From Oscillospiraceae bacterium (GTDB lineage Bacteria > Bacillota > Clostridia > UMGS1810): a stretch of 58,900 bases of DNA. The position numbers were made by a program, and so were the translations under genes. Every line of letters starts with the position of its first letter. Within the stretch, counting starts at the first letter, position 1. The notes beneath the pieces were generated by a model that made no database searches, was not told the DNA's origin, and saw only the letters and a list, made by a program, of their open reading frames with translations. Below, piece after piece: positions 8,177-16,293 of this stretch. The stretch is from contig SVJL01000004.1 in the NCBI GenBank assembly GCA_015068985.1, forward strand, positions 1-58,900. The letters run 5' to 3'.

Positions 8177-9386
8177 AAGACTAAAATTTGCATGCTACAC
8201 ATCGAGTATGTCGATGTCGGTTGTGGCGTGCCTTTCGCCCATACTGTTTTTAACATTCAGGTCTATGTATGGAATTTCGTTTTCGCTTTTGGGCCTTCTG
8301 GTTCTCATAAACTTTGTAACACAGCTTGGCATTGACCTTATTTTTTCTTTTTTCTCTCACAAATTCAACATTCCCAAAACCGTAAAATCAATGCCCATCA
8401 TAACAGTTGTCGGGCTTTTTGTGTATGCAATTCTGCCTTGGCTTATGCCGGGAAACGAATATTTTGCTATTGCTCTTGGCACCGTTATTTTTTCGGCGGC
8501 TGCAGGTCTTGGTGAGGTGCTTATCAGCCCCACCTTTGCCGCAATTCCGTCTGACGACCCCGAAAGAGAAATGAGCAAACTTCATTCCGCCTATGCCTGG
8601 GGCGTTGTGGGCGTAACAATTGTGTGCACACTGTTTTTGTTTGTTTTCGGCAAAGAGAACTGGCAGATTTTGGCAATGCTGCTGTCGGTTATTCCCCTCA
8701 CGTCGGCATATTTGTATGCAGGAGCAGAGGTTCCCAAAATGGAAACCCCCGAAAAAATTTCGGGTGCGGCAAAGCTTTTGAAAAACAAGGGTCTGTGGCT
8801 CAGCGTTGGAGCAATTTTTCTGGGCGGAGCCTCAGAATGTACAATGGCGCAGTGGAGCTCAAGCTATCTGGAGCAAACTCTTAACATCCCCAAGGTATGG
8901 GGCGACATTTTTGGTGTTGCACTGTTTTCGTTTATGCTGGGACTTGGACGCACCCTTTATTCCAAATTCGGAAAAAACATATGCAGAGTGCTTCTTTGGA
9001 GCGGAATCGGCGCCACCGTGTGCTATTTGACGGCGGCGGTTTCTGCCAATGCTGTTTTAGGTCTTTTTGCCTGCATTATGACCGGATTTTGCACTGCAAT
9101 GCTCTGGCCGGGCAATCTGATTGTTGCAACCGACCGCTTTCCGGCAGGGGGAGTGTTTGTGTATGCCCTTATGGCGGCAGGCGGCGACCTTGGTGCATCG
9201 GTTGTGCCGCAGCTCGTGGGCGTTATAACCGATTTTGCAATATCCAACCCCCAACTTGCTCAGCTTGGTGCCAACCTTGGTCTGACACCTGAAGATGCCG
9301 GAATGAAGCTTGGAATGCTTGTGGCAACAATTTTCCCCGTTATTTCCATTCCGGTGTATGGAGCACTCAAAAAACAATCAAAATAA
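8157..9386 (+). CDS. MFS transporter
   Basis: A 409-residue protein with about twelve hydrophobic helices and a central charged loop near residues 185-210, the layout of the major facilitator superfamily. The overall look is closest to sugar/fucose-permease-like or uncharacterised MFS exporters, but I cannot name a substrate. It overlaps the DUF3006 gene and is followed after 23 bp by the pseudouridine synthase gene, so it may be read on the same message. Confidence 0.8.
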   Translation: MNSKKIKRLKFACYTSSMSMSVVACLSPILFLTFRSMYGISFSLLGLLVLINFVTQLGIDLIFSFFSHKFNIPKTVKSMPIITVVGLFVYAILPWLMPGNEYFAIALGTVIFSAAAGLGEVLISPTFAAIPSDDPEREMSKLHSAYAWGVVGVTIVCTLFLFVFGKENWQILAMLLSVIPLTSAYLYAGAEVPKMETPEKISGAAKLLKNKGLWLSVGAIFLGGASECTMAQWSSSYLEQTLNIPKVWGDIFGVALFSFMLGLGRTLYSKFGKNICRVLLWSGIGATVCYLTAAVSANAVLGLFACIMTGFCTAMLWPGNLIVATDRFPAGGVFVYALMAAGGDLGASVVPQLVGVITDFAISNPQLAQLGANLGLTPEDAGMKLGMLVATIFPVISIPVYGALKKQSK

Positions 9387-9409
9387 TAATCTGACACAGA
9401 GGTAATAAT

Positions 9410-10147
9410 ATGGAAGAAATGAGATTGCAAAAATATCTTGCACTGGCGGGTGTTGCGTCACGCAGAGCCGCCGAGCAAATCATCACCGAGGGCAGAGTCA
9501 GCGTTAACGGCACAAAGGTTACAGAGCTTGGCACAAAGGTCACAGAGGCCGACGAGGTGTGCGTTGACGGAGCACCGGTTAAGCCCGAGAGCAAAAAAAT
9601 GTATATTATGCTCAACAAACCCGTTGGCTACGTGACAACGGTCAGCGATGAGCAAGACAGACCAACCGTTATGGACCTTTTAGGCGATGTTAACGTGAGA
9701 GTGTATCCTGTTGGCAGGCTTGATTTTAACACCGAGGGGCTTTTGCTGTTTTCAAACGACGGTGACTTTACCTACAAAATCACCCACCCCAAGCATAAGC
9801 TTGACAAAACCTACGAGGTGCTGGTTACCGGCAAGGCAAAAGCAAATGCCATCCGGCTTTTGGAAAGCGGTGTTGTGATAGACGGCAGAAAAACTGCCCC
9901 TGCCAAGGTTACAGTGGCAGAGGCGGGAAAGGGAAGTGCAATTTTGACCATAACAATTCACGAAGGCCGCAACCGTCAGGTCAGAAAAATGTGTCAGACA
10001 GTCGGATTTAAGGTGCTTGGCCTGAGAAGAACCTTTGAGGGCGGACTAAGCCTTGGCAATCTGCCAATGGGCAAATGGCGTCACCTTTCGGAAGCAGAAG
10101 TTAAGCTCATACTAAAAAATGCAAGTGCAGACGGAGGCAAAAAATGA
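9410..10147 (+). CDS. rluB: 23S rRNA pseudouridine synthase, RluB/RsuA type
   Basis: A 245-residue protein with an N-terminal S4 RNA-binding domain (about 3-62, with LALAGVASRRAAEQII) and the RsuA/RluB catalytic domain. The catalytic aspartate lies in VGRLDFNTEGLLLFSNDGDF, followed by the HPKHKLDKTYEV and GRNRQVRKM motifs. In Firmicutes this protein modifies the peptidyl-transferase region of 23S rRNA. Its stop overlaps the start of the next gene by 4 bp (ATGA). Confidence 0.93.
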   Translation: MEEMRLQKYLALAGVASRRAAEQIITEGRVSVNGTKVTELGTKVTEADEVCVDGAPVKPESKKMYIMLNKPVGYVTTVSDEQDRPTVMDLLGDVNVRVYPVGRLDFNTEGLLLFSNDGDFTYKITHPKHKLDKTYEVLVTGKAKANAIRLLESGVVIDGRKTAPAKVTVAEAGKGSAILTITIHEGRNRQVRKMCQTVGFKVLGLRRTFEGGLSLGNLPMGKWRHLSEAEVKLILKNASADGGKK

Positions 10148-10533
10148 TAGAAATAAAAAAAACATCACAAAAAGAAATATATGACCAGCTGGGCTTTCCC
10201 GAATCAAGCGTTGCCATGGCTGCAGTTGAATCGGGCGAGGTGCTCGGCGGCGGAGCTGTGACAATTTGTGACGGATATGCGGTTTTGGAAAACATTGTTA
10301 TGAAAGACGAATACAAATTGTTTAACTTAGAATTTGGCATTGGCAAATCACTGCTGAATATGCTCGACCTCAGCGGAGTGAGATATGTGTGCTCCAACCT
10401 TGCCGACGAAAGACTTATGACATCTCTGAGATTCAAAACAGATGACGAATTTCCGGATGGAGTGATGCCAAAAGAAAATTACAAATATTTTCTTTGTCTG
10501 GACGGATATTTTACCGGAGAGCATTGCAGCTGA
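10144..10533 (+). CDS. uncharacterised 129-residue protein, possibly GNAT-like
   Basis: The gene overlaps the pseudouridine synthase stop by 4 bp (ATGA), so it is translated with it. The sequence has beta strands (EVLGGGAVTICDGYAVLENI) followed by a helix with GIGKSLLNML, loosely like the acetyl-CoA-binding part of GNAT acetyltransferases, but half of that fold is missing. The C-terminus ends in LCLDGYFTGEHC. I do not recognise the family firmly. Confidence 0.6.
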   Translation: MIEIKKTSQKEIYDQLGFPESSVAMAAVESGEVLGGGAVTICDGYAVLENIVMKDEYKLFNLEFGIGKSLLNMLDLSGVRYVCSNLADERLMTSLRFKTDDEFPDGVMPKENYKYFLCLDGYFTGEHCS

Positions 10534-10549
10534 ATAATTTTATATACGA

Positions 10550-10649
10550 CAAAAAAGCAGGCTGAGCCTGCACCCATGTCACGAGCCAAATATAGTTAGC
10601 ATTTGTTCTCGCGAACTAAATTCAGCGTAAATTCCTATACAGCAAAAAA
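10550..10649 (-). repeat. 100-bp perfect repeat, copy 1 (candidate small RNA)
   Basis: Bases 10550-10649 are identical to 58250-58349. Read on the minus strand, it begins just after the hairpin that ends the dehydrogenase operon, contains a GTTC-GCGA-GAAC hairpin with a GNRA-type loop, and ends in the hairpin GCAGGCTCAGCCTGC followed by six T, a typical terminator. Confidence 0.75.
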
Positions 10650-10703
10650 AGCGTTACCTCAACCGGTGATTTGTTATCACAAAATTGAGGCAACGCTTTT
10701 TTT
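10644..10703 (-). terminator. bidirectional terminator of the dehydrogenase operon
   Basis: A stem of AAGCGTTRCCTCAA type with a 23-base loop, A-run on one side and T-run on the other. It lies just after the stop of the last minus-strand gene. Confidence 0.8.
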
Positions 10704-10721
10704 ATATGATAATTATTTTAA

Positions 10722-11792
10722 TTAATCAAACTTTACAGGCATAGGATTCTGAGCGTGAATAAGGTCAACAACCTTAAGCTGCAAAAGGAGTTGCTTTTCG
10801 GGGTTGATTTCCATTTCCTTGCCCTCGGTGAGATAGTCATATATCATCTTATAGTAACAAGCTGTGCCAACATTGAAAGCATCACCCTCAAGGTCAAATG
10901 CTTCTTCGGTGAAGGTGAGAGTTTCTGAGCAATATGCAGGGAGGCGGTTTTCGTCTTCCATTGATGCTGCAAGAACTTCTCTTTGGGGTTCGTTTTCGGG
11001 GTTGTAGTATTTGATATCCACGTGTCCCACGCTGCCTTTCAGCGAGCCTTTGGAGCCCTGAATAAGATAGAGATAGGGCACATAGCAGTTGCAAGCTGTG
11101 ATTTCGATATCAACAAGTGGAGCATTGGGTGCTGTAAGAATAATTTTTGCATAATCCTCGGCATCGCCAAAGGTGGTGGCAAGGTCGAGCTTGGAGAAAA
11201 CTCTGATGTTTTCGGGATAGTTCATAAGGTCAAGTGCCTGATCGAGGGGGTGAGGGCCTGTGTTTCTCACTTCGCCGCCCGAAAAGCTCTGAAGAGTTTG
11301 CCAGTCCCAACGACGGGCAAATTTTGAAAAGTTGATTGAAACCTGCTTAATATCGCCAAGCTTGCCGCTTGCAAGGATTTCTTTGATTTTGGTGTAGTAG
11401 GGTGCAAAGCGTGACTGCTGGAAAATGTTGAGCATAACGCCGTTTTCTTTTGCAGCCTTTATCATACGGCATCCGTCTTCATAGGTTTTGGCAAAGGGTT
11501 TTTCGCTCACAACGTTAAAGCCGTGGTTCAAAAGGTCAATTGCAACGGGAGCGTGAAGCTGAGAATAGGTGCAGTTAACAACAAGGTCAATGTCCTCTCT
11601 GCCGTAAAGGTCGCTCACGTTTTCGTATACGTCGCATCCGTATTCTTCGGCTGCACGTTTTCTTCTGTGTTCGAGCTTATCAACAATGGCAACAACATTA
11701 AAATATTTGTTGTCGTCCGATTTAAAATATTTTCCGTGAATGTCACGACCGCTTCTGCCCTGACCCACAATTGCAACATTTAATTTTTTCAT
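10722..11792 (-). CDS. Gfo/Idh/MocA family oxidoreductase
   Basis: A 356-residue NAD(P)-dependent dehydrogenase. The Rossmann motif is VAIVGQGRSG near residue 6-15, the family's EKP motif with the catalytic lysine is in VVSEKPFAK, and NTGPHPLDQALDL corresponds to the substrate-binding GxHxxD segment. Members oxidise or reduce sugars, inositols and amino-sugars. It is the last gene of a three-gene minus-strand operon, 18 bp after the previous stop. The specific substrate is not visible. Confidence 0.85.
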   Translation of the reverse strand: MKKLNVAIVGQGRSGRDIHGKYFKSDDNKYFNVVAIVDKLEHRRKRAAEEYGCDVYENVSDLYGREDIDLVVNCTYSQLHAPVAIDLLNHGFNVVSEKPFAKTYEDGCRMIKAAKENGVMLNIFQQSRFAPYYTKIKEILASGKLGDIKQVSINFSKFARRWDWQTLQSFSGGEVRNTGPHPLDQALDLMNYPENIRVFSKLDLATTFGDAEDYAKIILTAPNAPLVDIEITACNCYVPYLYLIQGSKGSLKGSVGHVDIKYYNPENEPQREVLAASMEDENRLPAYCSETLTFTEEAFDLEGDAFNVGTACYYKMIYDYLTEGKEMEINPEKQLLLQLKVVDLIHAQNPMPVKFD

Positions 11793-11810
11793 ATCCGTTT
11801 TCTTCCTCTC

Positions 11811-12833
11811 TTAATCAAGTTTTATTTCTCTGTTTTCGTCGGAGGATTTGCAGGCAGCATTAATAATGTCCACAGCCTTTAACGCTTCCTCACCGCTAAT
11901 CATTGGCTGTCTGCCTTCAAGCACAGCCGTTGCCATATCTTCCACAAGATAAATATGACCAAAATTTGTTTCGTTGTATTGACAGTTAACACCGCCCATA
12001 GAATTTGTGATTTCCGGCTCAGGAACCGACTTGTCCATAAGGTCCCACATATAAAAGCCTTTGTCGCCAAAGATTATACTACCCTTGGTTCCGTGGAAAG
12101 CAAAGAGGGTTTCAAGACCCGAATATGCCGTTGTTGTGCCCTCAATAACTCCCATTGCACCGTTTTTGTAGCGAACACGGATAACGGCTGTGTCTTCGGC
12201 TTCAATATCCCACGCGAAGGTCCGGCAATCGGCACTCACCGATTCGATTCCGCCCATTATCCAGTTTATCATATCTATGCCGTGAACCGACTGATTCATC
12301 AAAGCTCCGCCGTCGAGGGCAAGGGTGCCACGCCATTCGTCGGCGGCATAATAGTCGGCATCACGGTAATATTTGAGGTATGCATCGGCAAGAGTAACCT
12401 TGCCAAGCCAACCCTTTTCGATGGCTTCTTTTGTTTTGATGGCAGCATCATAGGTGCGTCGCTGAAAGATGCATCCCAGCTTCACGTTGTTTGCTTTGCA
12501 GCACTCGATGAGCTTTTCTGCCTTTTCTCTTGTCACATCAATCGGCTTTTCGCAAAGAACGTTAACTCCAAGCTGTGCAACCCTGCATCCGTGCTCGGCG
12601 TGATAGCCGCTTGGAGTGAGTATACTGCACACGTCTATTTCTTCAGATGCAATCATTTTTTCAAAGTCGGTATAGTAGCTGCAGCCATATTTGTCAGCAA
12701 TTGCTTTTGCTTTTTCTTCCACAATGTCACACACCGCCACAAGCTCTGCGTGGGGTGCATTTTCGATTGCGTCAAGATGATTGACCGATATTCTTCCGCA
12801 GCCAATTAGTGCAAATTTTGCTTTTCCTTCCAT
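11811..12833 (-). CDS. Gfo/Idh/MocA family oxidoreductase
   Basis: A 340-residue NAD(P)-dependent dehydrogenase with the Rossmann motif ALIGCGRIS, the catalytic EKP motif in LCEKPIDVT and the substrate-site motif NQSVHGIDMINW. It is the middle large gene of the operon, with AAGGGGAT as ribosome binding site. The family acts on sugars and cyclitols; three such enzymes in a row suggest a multistep interconversion of one sugar acid or inositol. Confidence 0.87.
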   Translation of the reverse strand: MEGKAKFALIGCGRISVNHLDAIENAPHAELVAVCDIVEEKAKAIADKYGCSYYTDFEKMIASEEIDVCSILTPSGYHAEHGCRVAQLGVNVLCEKPIDVTREKAEKLIECCKANNVKLGCIFQRRTYDAAIKTKEAIEKGWLGKVTLADAYLKYYRDADYYAADEWRGTLALDGGALMNQSVHGIDMINWIMGGIESVSADCRTFAWDIEAEDTAVIRVRYKNGAMGVIEGTTTAYSGLETLFAFHGTKGSIIFGDKGFYMWDLMDKSVPEPEITNSMGGVNCQYNETNFGHIYLVEDMATAVLEGRQPMISGEEALKAVDIINAACKSSDENREIKLD

Positions 12834-12847
12834 ATTTATTATCCCCT

Positions 12848-13033
12848 TTATTTATCGGCAACTTCCCGAATCATCAGCACTTGTCTCTGAGATGCAAGCA
12901 TATCTTTGGTGTTTATTTCTTTGACAAAATCGCTGAGATAATTAATGTCTCTGTCAGGCACAGTGATAACTTCTTCTTTGTTTTTGCAGATGCTATATTC
13001 AAATGTCTGCTCCTCTGTTAACCTTTTCTTCAT
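12848..13033 (-). CDS. small ORF overlapping the end of the first dehydrogenase gene
   Basis: A 61-codon ORF (MKKRLTEEQ start at 13033) overlaps the last codons of the 289-residue dehydrogenase in another frame and ends 14 bp before the next gene. It fills what would otherwise be a gap in a tightly packed operon. Its amino acid composition is protein-like (EVITVPDRDINYLSDFVKE), but the ribosome binding site is weak. It could be a coupled small protein, or the displaced tail of the upstream protein after a frameshift. I do not recognise it. Confidence 0.4.
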   Translation of the reverse strand: MKKRLTEEQTFEYSICKNKEEVITVPDRDINYLSDFVKEINTKDMLASQRQVLMIREVADK

Positions 13034-13868
13034 TGCCGCTTTTGAGAGAGCGGTCAATTGCATTCAGAATAAATACCGGAGCGAAAAAGTCTTTATACGA
13101 TTTTCTCATATTTCCGCCAATGAGCAACTGGTTAAAAGCTTCAAATTCCTGCTCAAACAAGCCGTCAAGTCCATACTCGCCACCAATGATTTTGTTCTCT
13201 AAGCTCACCTGAGCAGAATAAACCGAGCTGTCTTCGGTGAAGAGAAGATTCACATCATAATCGGCATATCTCACAGTGCAGTTCACTGTTTTATCGTTTT
13301 GGTATGCCTTAACACTTTTGGGGAAATGACCGAATATTTCACACATAACCTCAACAAGGTGCTGGGAATAGAAGAAAAAGTTGCCGTAGGGGTTCTCCAA
13401 AAATACGGGTGCACGCAAATAACCGCCGCACACCTTGCCCTCACTTTTTTCGCTCACAATTTTTTTGAGGTTTTTAACCTCGGGGGCAAAAGTGCAAACC
13501 GAACCGCCGCACACCTTTATGTTGTTTGCTGTAATGTCTTTCAAAAAATTGTTTGCATCTTCTTCCGACACGGTCACCGGTTTGTCAATAAACATTGGAA
13601 TACCGTATTTTACATATGGCTTCGCATATTTGTAGTGATTGCCGCCGTGACGTGCAGTTACGATAATCGCATCTGCAATCCCTGCAAATTCGTCATAAGA
13701 TGCCGCCTTGTGCACACCGTAGGTTTCGCTCACCTTTTGTGCGGCTTCGTCATCTTCACTGAACACTCCAAGCACTTCAATGTCGGGATACTTTTTGTCT
13801 TTGATAACAAAATCCAAAAATGTGTTGGCGTGAGAATTTTCACATCCAAGAATAGCAATTTTATACAT
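12999..13868 (-). CDS. short Gfo/Idh/MocA family oxidoreductase
   Basis: A 289-residue protein with a Rossmann start (KIAILGCENSHAN) and a DKP motif (FIDKPVTV) in place of the usual EKP. It lacks about 40-60 C-terminal residues compared with its two neighbours; a small ORF in another frame directly follows. It is the first gene of the operon, with an AAGGAG site, and lies divergent from an AraC-type regulator gene. Confidence 0.8.
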   Translation of the reverse strand: MYKIAILGCENSHANTFLDFVIKDKKYPDIEVLGVFSEDDEAAQKVSETYGVHKAASYDEFAGIADAIIVTARHGGNHYKYAKPYVKYGIPMFIDKPVTVSEEDANNFLKDITANNIKVCGGSVCTFAPEVKNLKKIVSEKSEGKVCGGYLRAPVFLENPYGNFFFYSQHLVEVMCEIFGHFPKSVKAYQNDKTVNCTVRYADYDVNLLFTEDSSVYSAQVSLENKIIGGEYGLDGLFEQEFEAFNQLLIGGNMRKSYKDFFAPVFILNAIDRSLKSGNEEKVNRGADI

Positions 13869-14220
13869 AACCTTTTCTCCTTGTTTTTTAACTGCATTAT
13901 ATCATTTGACAGAATTAATAAAATGTATTATTCACCGATTTTTTTGTACAATTCCACATTTATTATCAAACCCGACATCTGCGTTCTTTAGCTCAGCTCA
14001 TGACACAAACAGTCATCAAACGCCTTTTAGCGCTGAGGTTGAAAGCCAAAATGCAAAAATTAATATGGTGACATTTGCCAAAGAGCAGTTTTGTACTAAA
14101 TTCACAAAATTATGTACGTCAATATATTTACCACATTGACAAAGGAGTTATTGTGCGATATCATTATATTTAAAAGAGACAAAGCTTTTTGCCAGACTTT
14201 TTAGCAGGTGGTGTGAGATA
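13869..14220. other. divergent regulatory region of the dehydrogenase operon and araC gene
   Basis: This 352-bp gap lies between divergently read genes and should hold both promoters and the binding site of the AraC protein. A CTCAGC...GCTGAG dyad lies at about 13991-14036. I could not pick out convincing direct-repeat half-sites by eye. Confidence 0.4.
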
Positions 14221-15126
14221 ATGGAAAAACAAGTTTATAACATATTGTTTGGTACCGAAAGCGATTCAAAAATGAAAATGAACGAGCCTTTTTGCTTGAT
14301 GAGGGCAGATGTTGACCTGGGCAAAAAGGATTTTTCCATATGGAAGCTTTCGTGCGAACACCAACACACTCACGCCCACGATTATTATCAGCTGTGGTAC
14401 ATTCTTAGGGGCAAATGCCAGCACAAGATAGATAACCATAAGTTTGTTCTAAACTGCGGTGACCTCATTTTTATACCTCCGTTTTCCTATCACAGTATGT
14501 CGGAGGGGTCAAATGATCTGATTGTTATTGGCGTAGATTTTACCGAACATTTCTTTTCTGCCACCGAAGCCGACAAAAACCTTATGCTTCACTGTGTAAA
14601 ACCCATATGCTTCAGGCAAAGTGAGGAGCAGTATGTGTTTTTGGCAGACAACAACATCGAAAACCTTATTCTCGAAATGTTCAGCGAATTTGTTCTCAAA
14701 AATCTTTTTTACGATATTATAATAAGAAGCAACCTCTCAAAGCTTTTGGTTTTAATGGAGCGAATGACCAACAACACCAACACTTCTGCTCACAAGGTTG
14801 GGCGCGAGGTTACCGAATGCTTAAAATATATTCACTCGCGATTTAACGAAAAAATAACAATTCACGATCTTTGCAAGGTGTCGAACCTGTCGGAAACACT
14901 GCTGTCGGCTTGCTTTAAAAAGGCTACCGGCAAAACCATTGTGGAATACATAAACAGCCTCAAGGTAGACAAAGCCAAGCAGCTTCTTTCCGAAACCGAT
15001 ATGCGAATAACCGATATTTCCTACGAGCTTGGATTTAATGACGGTGCATACTTTAACAGAGTTTTCAAAAAATATGCCGGCATAACCCCTCTTGCTTATC
15101 GAACACGAAGATACAAACAGACGTAA
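14221..15126 (+). CDS. AraC family transcriptional regulator
   Basis: A 301-residue regulator. The N-terminal cupin domain (about 30-130) carries HTHAHDYYQLWYILRG and LIFIPPFSYHSM, typical of sugar-sensing AraC proteins. The C-terminal double helix-turn-helix (about 200-299) has ITIHDLCKVSNLS and the second motif MRITDISYELGFNDGAYFNRVFKK. It is read divergently from the three dehydrogenase genes and is their most likely activator. Confidence 0.9.
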   Translation: MEKQVYNILFGTESDSKMKMNEPFCLMRADVDLGKKDFSIWKLSCEHQHTHAHDYYQLWYILRGKCQHKIDNHKFVLNCGDLIFIPPFSYHSMSEGSNDLIVIGVDFTEHFFSATEADKNLMLHCVKPICFRQSEEQYVFLADNNIENLILEMFSEFVLKNLFYDIIIRSNLSKLLVLMERMTNNTNTSAHKVGREVTECLKYIHSRFNEKITIHDLCKVSNLSETLLSACFKKATGKTIVEYINSLKVDKAKQLLSETDMRITDISYELGFNDGAYFNRVFKKYAGITPLAYRTRRYKQT

Positions 15127-15213
15127 TTTATTACACAAAAAAGGGAATGTAAAAAAAGTCCAGAACGTCAAAAGCAGAGTTTAAGCTTTTTTATAATTGT
15201 AATTTATCCCTTA

Positions 15214-15369
15214 GCCATTGGAGCATTATTCTAACCCGCCTAAAAGCCAGTATTTTCGGTTCTTTTAGGCTTGTCGTCCTCGAAAGGCTGACGGATTATC
15301 GAGCATTTTGGTGAAAATAATGGCGATTTTTGTATCTTAAAATCGGAGTTCGAATAATACTCCAATGGC
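15214..15369. mobile_element. palindromic element, family B (MITE-like), copy 1
   Basis: The ends GCCATTGGAGCATTATTC / GAATAATACTCCAATGGC are inverted repeats flanked by TA on both sides (15212-15213, 15370-15371). The inside has a smaller dyad (GCCTAAAAG...CTTTTAGGC type). It resembles the element that interrupts the araC pseudogene at 30613-30883. No ORF. Confidence 0.75.
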
Positions 15370-15565
15370 TAAACACTTAAAAATTAATCTATATGTGGAA
15401 AAACATTGTTTTTGCAATGTTTTTCTCTTTATAAATTGCTTTTGACTATTGCCAAATCTCACCCTCGCAGTACTTTTGTACAGCGTCGGGCTATCGCTCA
15501 AAGCAAGGCAAAGCCTTGATTTGAGTTCGATTTGACAATTCTGAATCATTTTTTCCTATTCCCTC

Positions 15566-15611
15566 AAAAGGGTCTGAAAAAAATCCACATAGATTTTTTT
15601 CAGACCCTTTT
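15566..15611 (-). terminator. terminator of the yolD-polymerase operon
   Basis: A long stem AAAAGGGTCTGAAAAAAA / TTTTTTTCAGACCCTTTT with an 11-base loop overlaps the stop codon of the yolD-like gene. Confidence 0.85.
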
Positions 15612-16053
15612 ATTCAAATTCCAAAAAATCAATCTCAGTTGATTCAATTTCAATAATTTCACAAATCGGGATTTCACATCGATCTGTCATCACAAGAATG
15701 TTTTCAAATTCTTTTATTTTCAGCGGAATCCCTTTTTTGGTAACATATTTTCCACCTTTCTTTTTTTCGTCGGGGACAAAATATGTTATCTTAACCTCAA
15801 AATCCTCATCAATGTGTTCTTTAATCCATACAAGACGTCGGTTAAGCTCTTGCTGAGTGTATTCATCAAGTTCAATGCGGCTGTCGGTTAGTCTGGCAGT
15901 TTCGTTAACAGCGTCACCGTGGCCTGTGAGTGCTGCAAAAGGTGCAAACTGTGCTCCCCGCGCGCTCATGGGCATGGGTTTTCTTTTTTTTGAACGGTGA
16001 TGAGGCAGATTTATTATATCTTCATACGGAAAATTATCCATATCGTCCTCCAA
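15610..16053 (-). CDS. YolD-like protein
   Basis: A 147-residue protein (or 143 from the second Met) with the YolD family core: RKPMPMSARGAQFAPFAAL and a central helix with DEYTQQELNRRL. YolD-like proteins are found with UmuC/UvrX-type Y-family polymerases in Firmicutes and are thought to help SOS mutagenesis. Here it lies downstream of such a polymerase but is separated from it by a 220-bp palindromic element, so coupling of the two genes has been disturbed. Confidence 0.88.
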   Translation of the reverse strand: MEDDMDNFPYEDIINLPHHRSKKRKPMPMSARGAQFAPFAALTGHGDAVNETARLTDSRIELDEYTQQELNRRLVWIKEHIDEDFEVKITYFVPDEKKKGGKYVTKKGIPLKIKEFENILVMTDRCEIPICEIIEIESTEIDFLEFE

Positions 16054-16069
16054 CTTTGTTTATTTGCAA

Positions 16070-16289
16070 GCCAAGCAACAGCTTTTTATGCTTCTTTGCT
16101 TATCGCTTTTAAAAATCAATTTTTTTGTCGAAAATCAATGCAAAATCAATTTCTGCTTTCTTTGCATTGATTTAAAAAATTTTGCTCGACGGCTGACAGC
16201 CGGAGTTAATTTTTATTCGGCAAAAATGCAGATTTTTAAAATGCCACTGGCAAGACAAGCACCACAAGCATAAAAAGCTGTTGTTTGGC
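16070..16289. mobile_element. palindromic element, family C, copy 1, between polymerase and yolD genes
   Basis: The ends GCCAAGCAACAGCTTTTTATG / CATAAAAAGCTGTTGTTTGGC pair. The inside has two further pairs of arms (CATTGATTT/AAATCAATG types; GCTGACAGCC dyad). Its reverse complement matches 57601-57824 along most of its length, and 31230-31452 more loosely. No ORF. Confidence 0.8.
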
Positions 16290-16293
16290 TATT

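Noticed and set aside
15337-15549. 70-codon minus-strand ORF
   Set aside because: It overlaps the end of element B and has no ribosome binding site or recognisable sequence.
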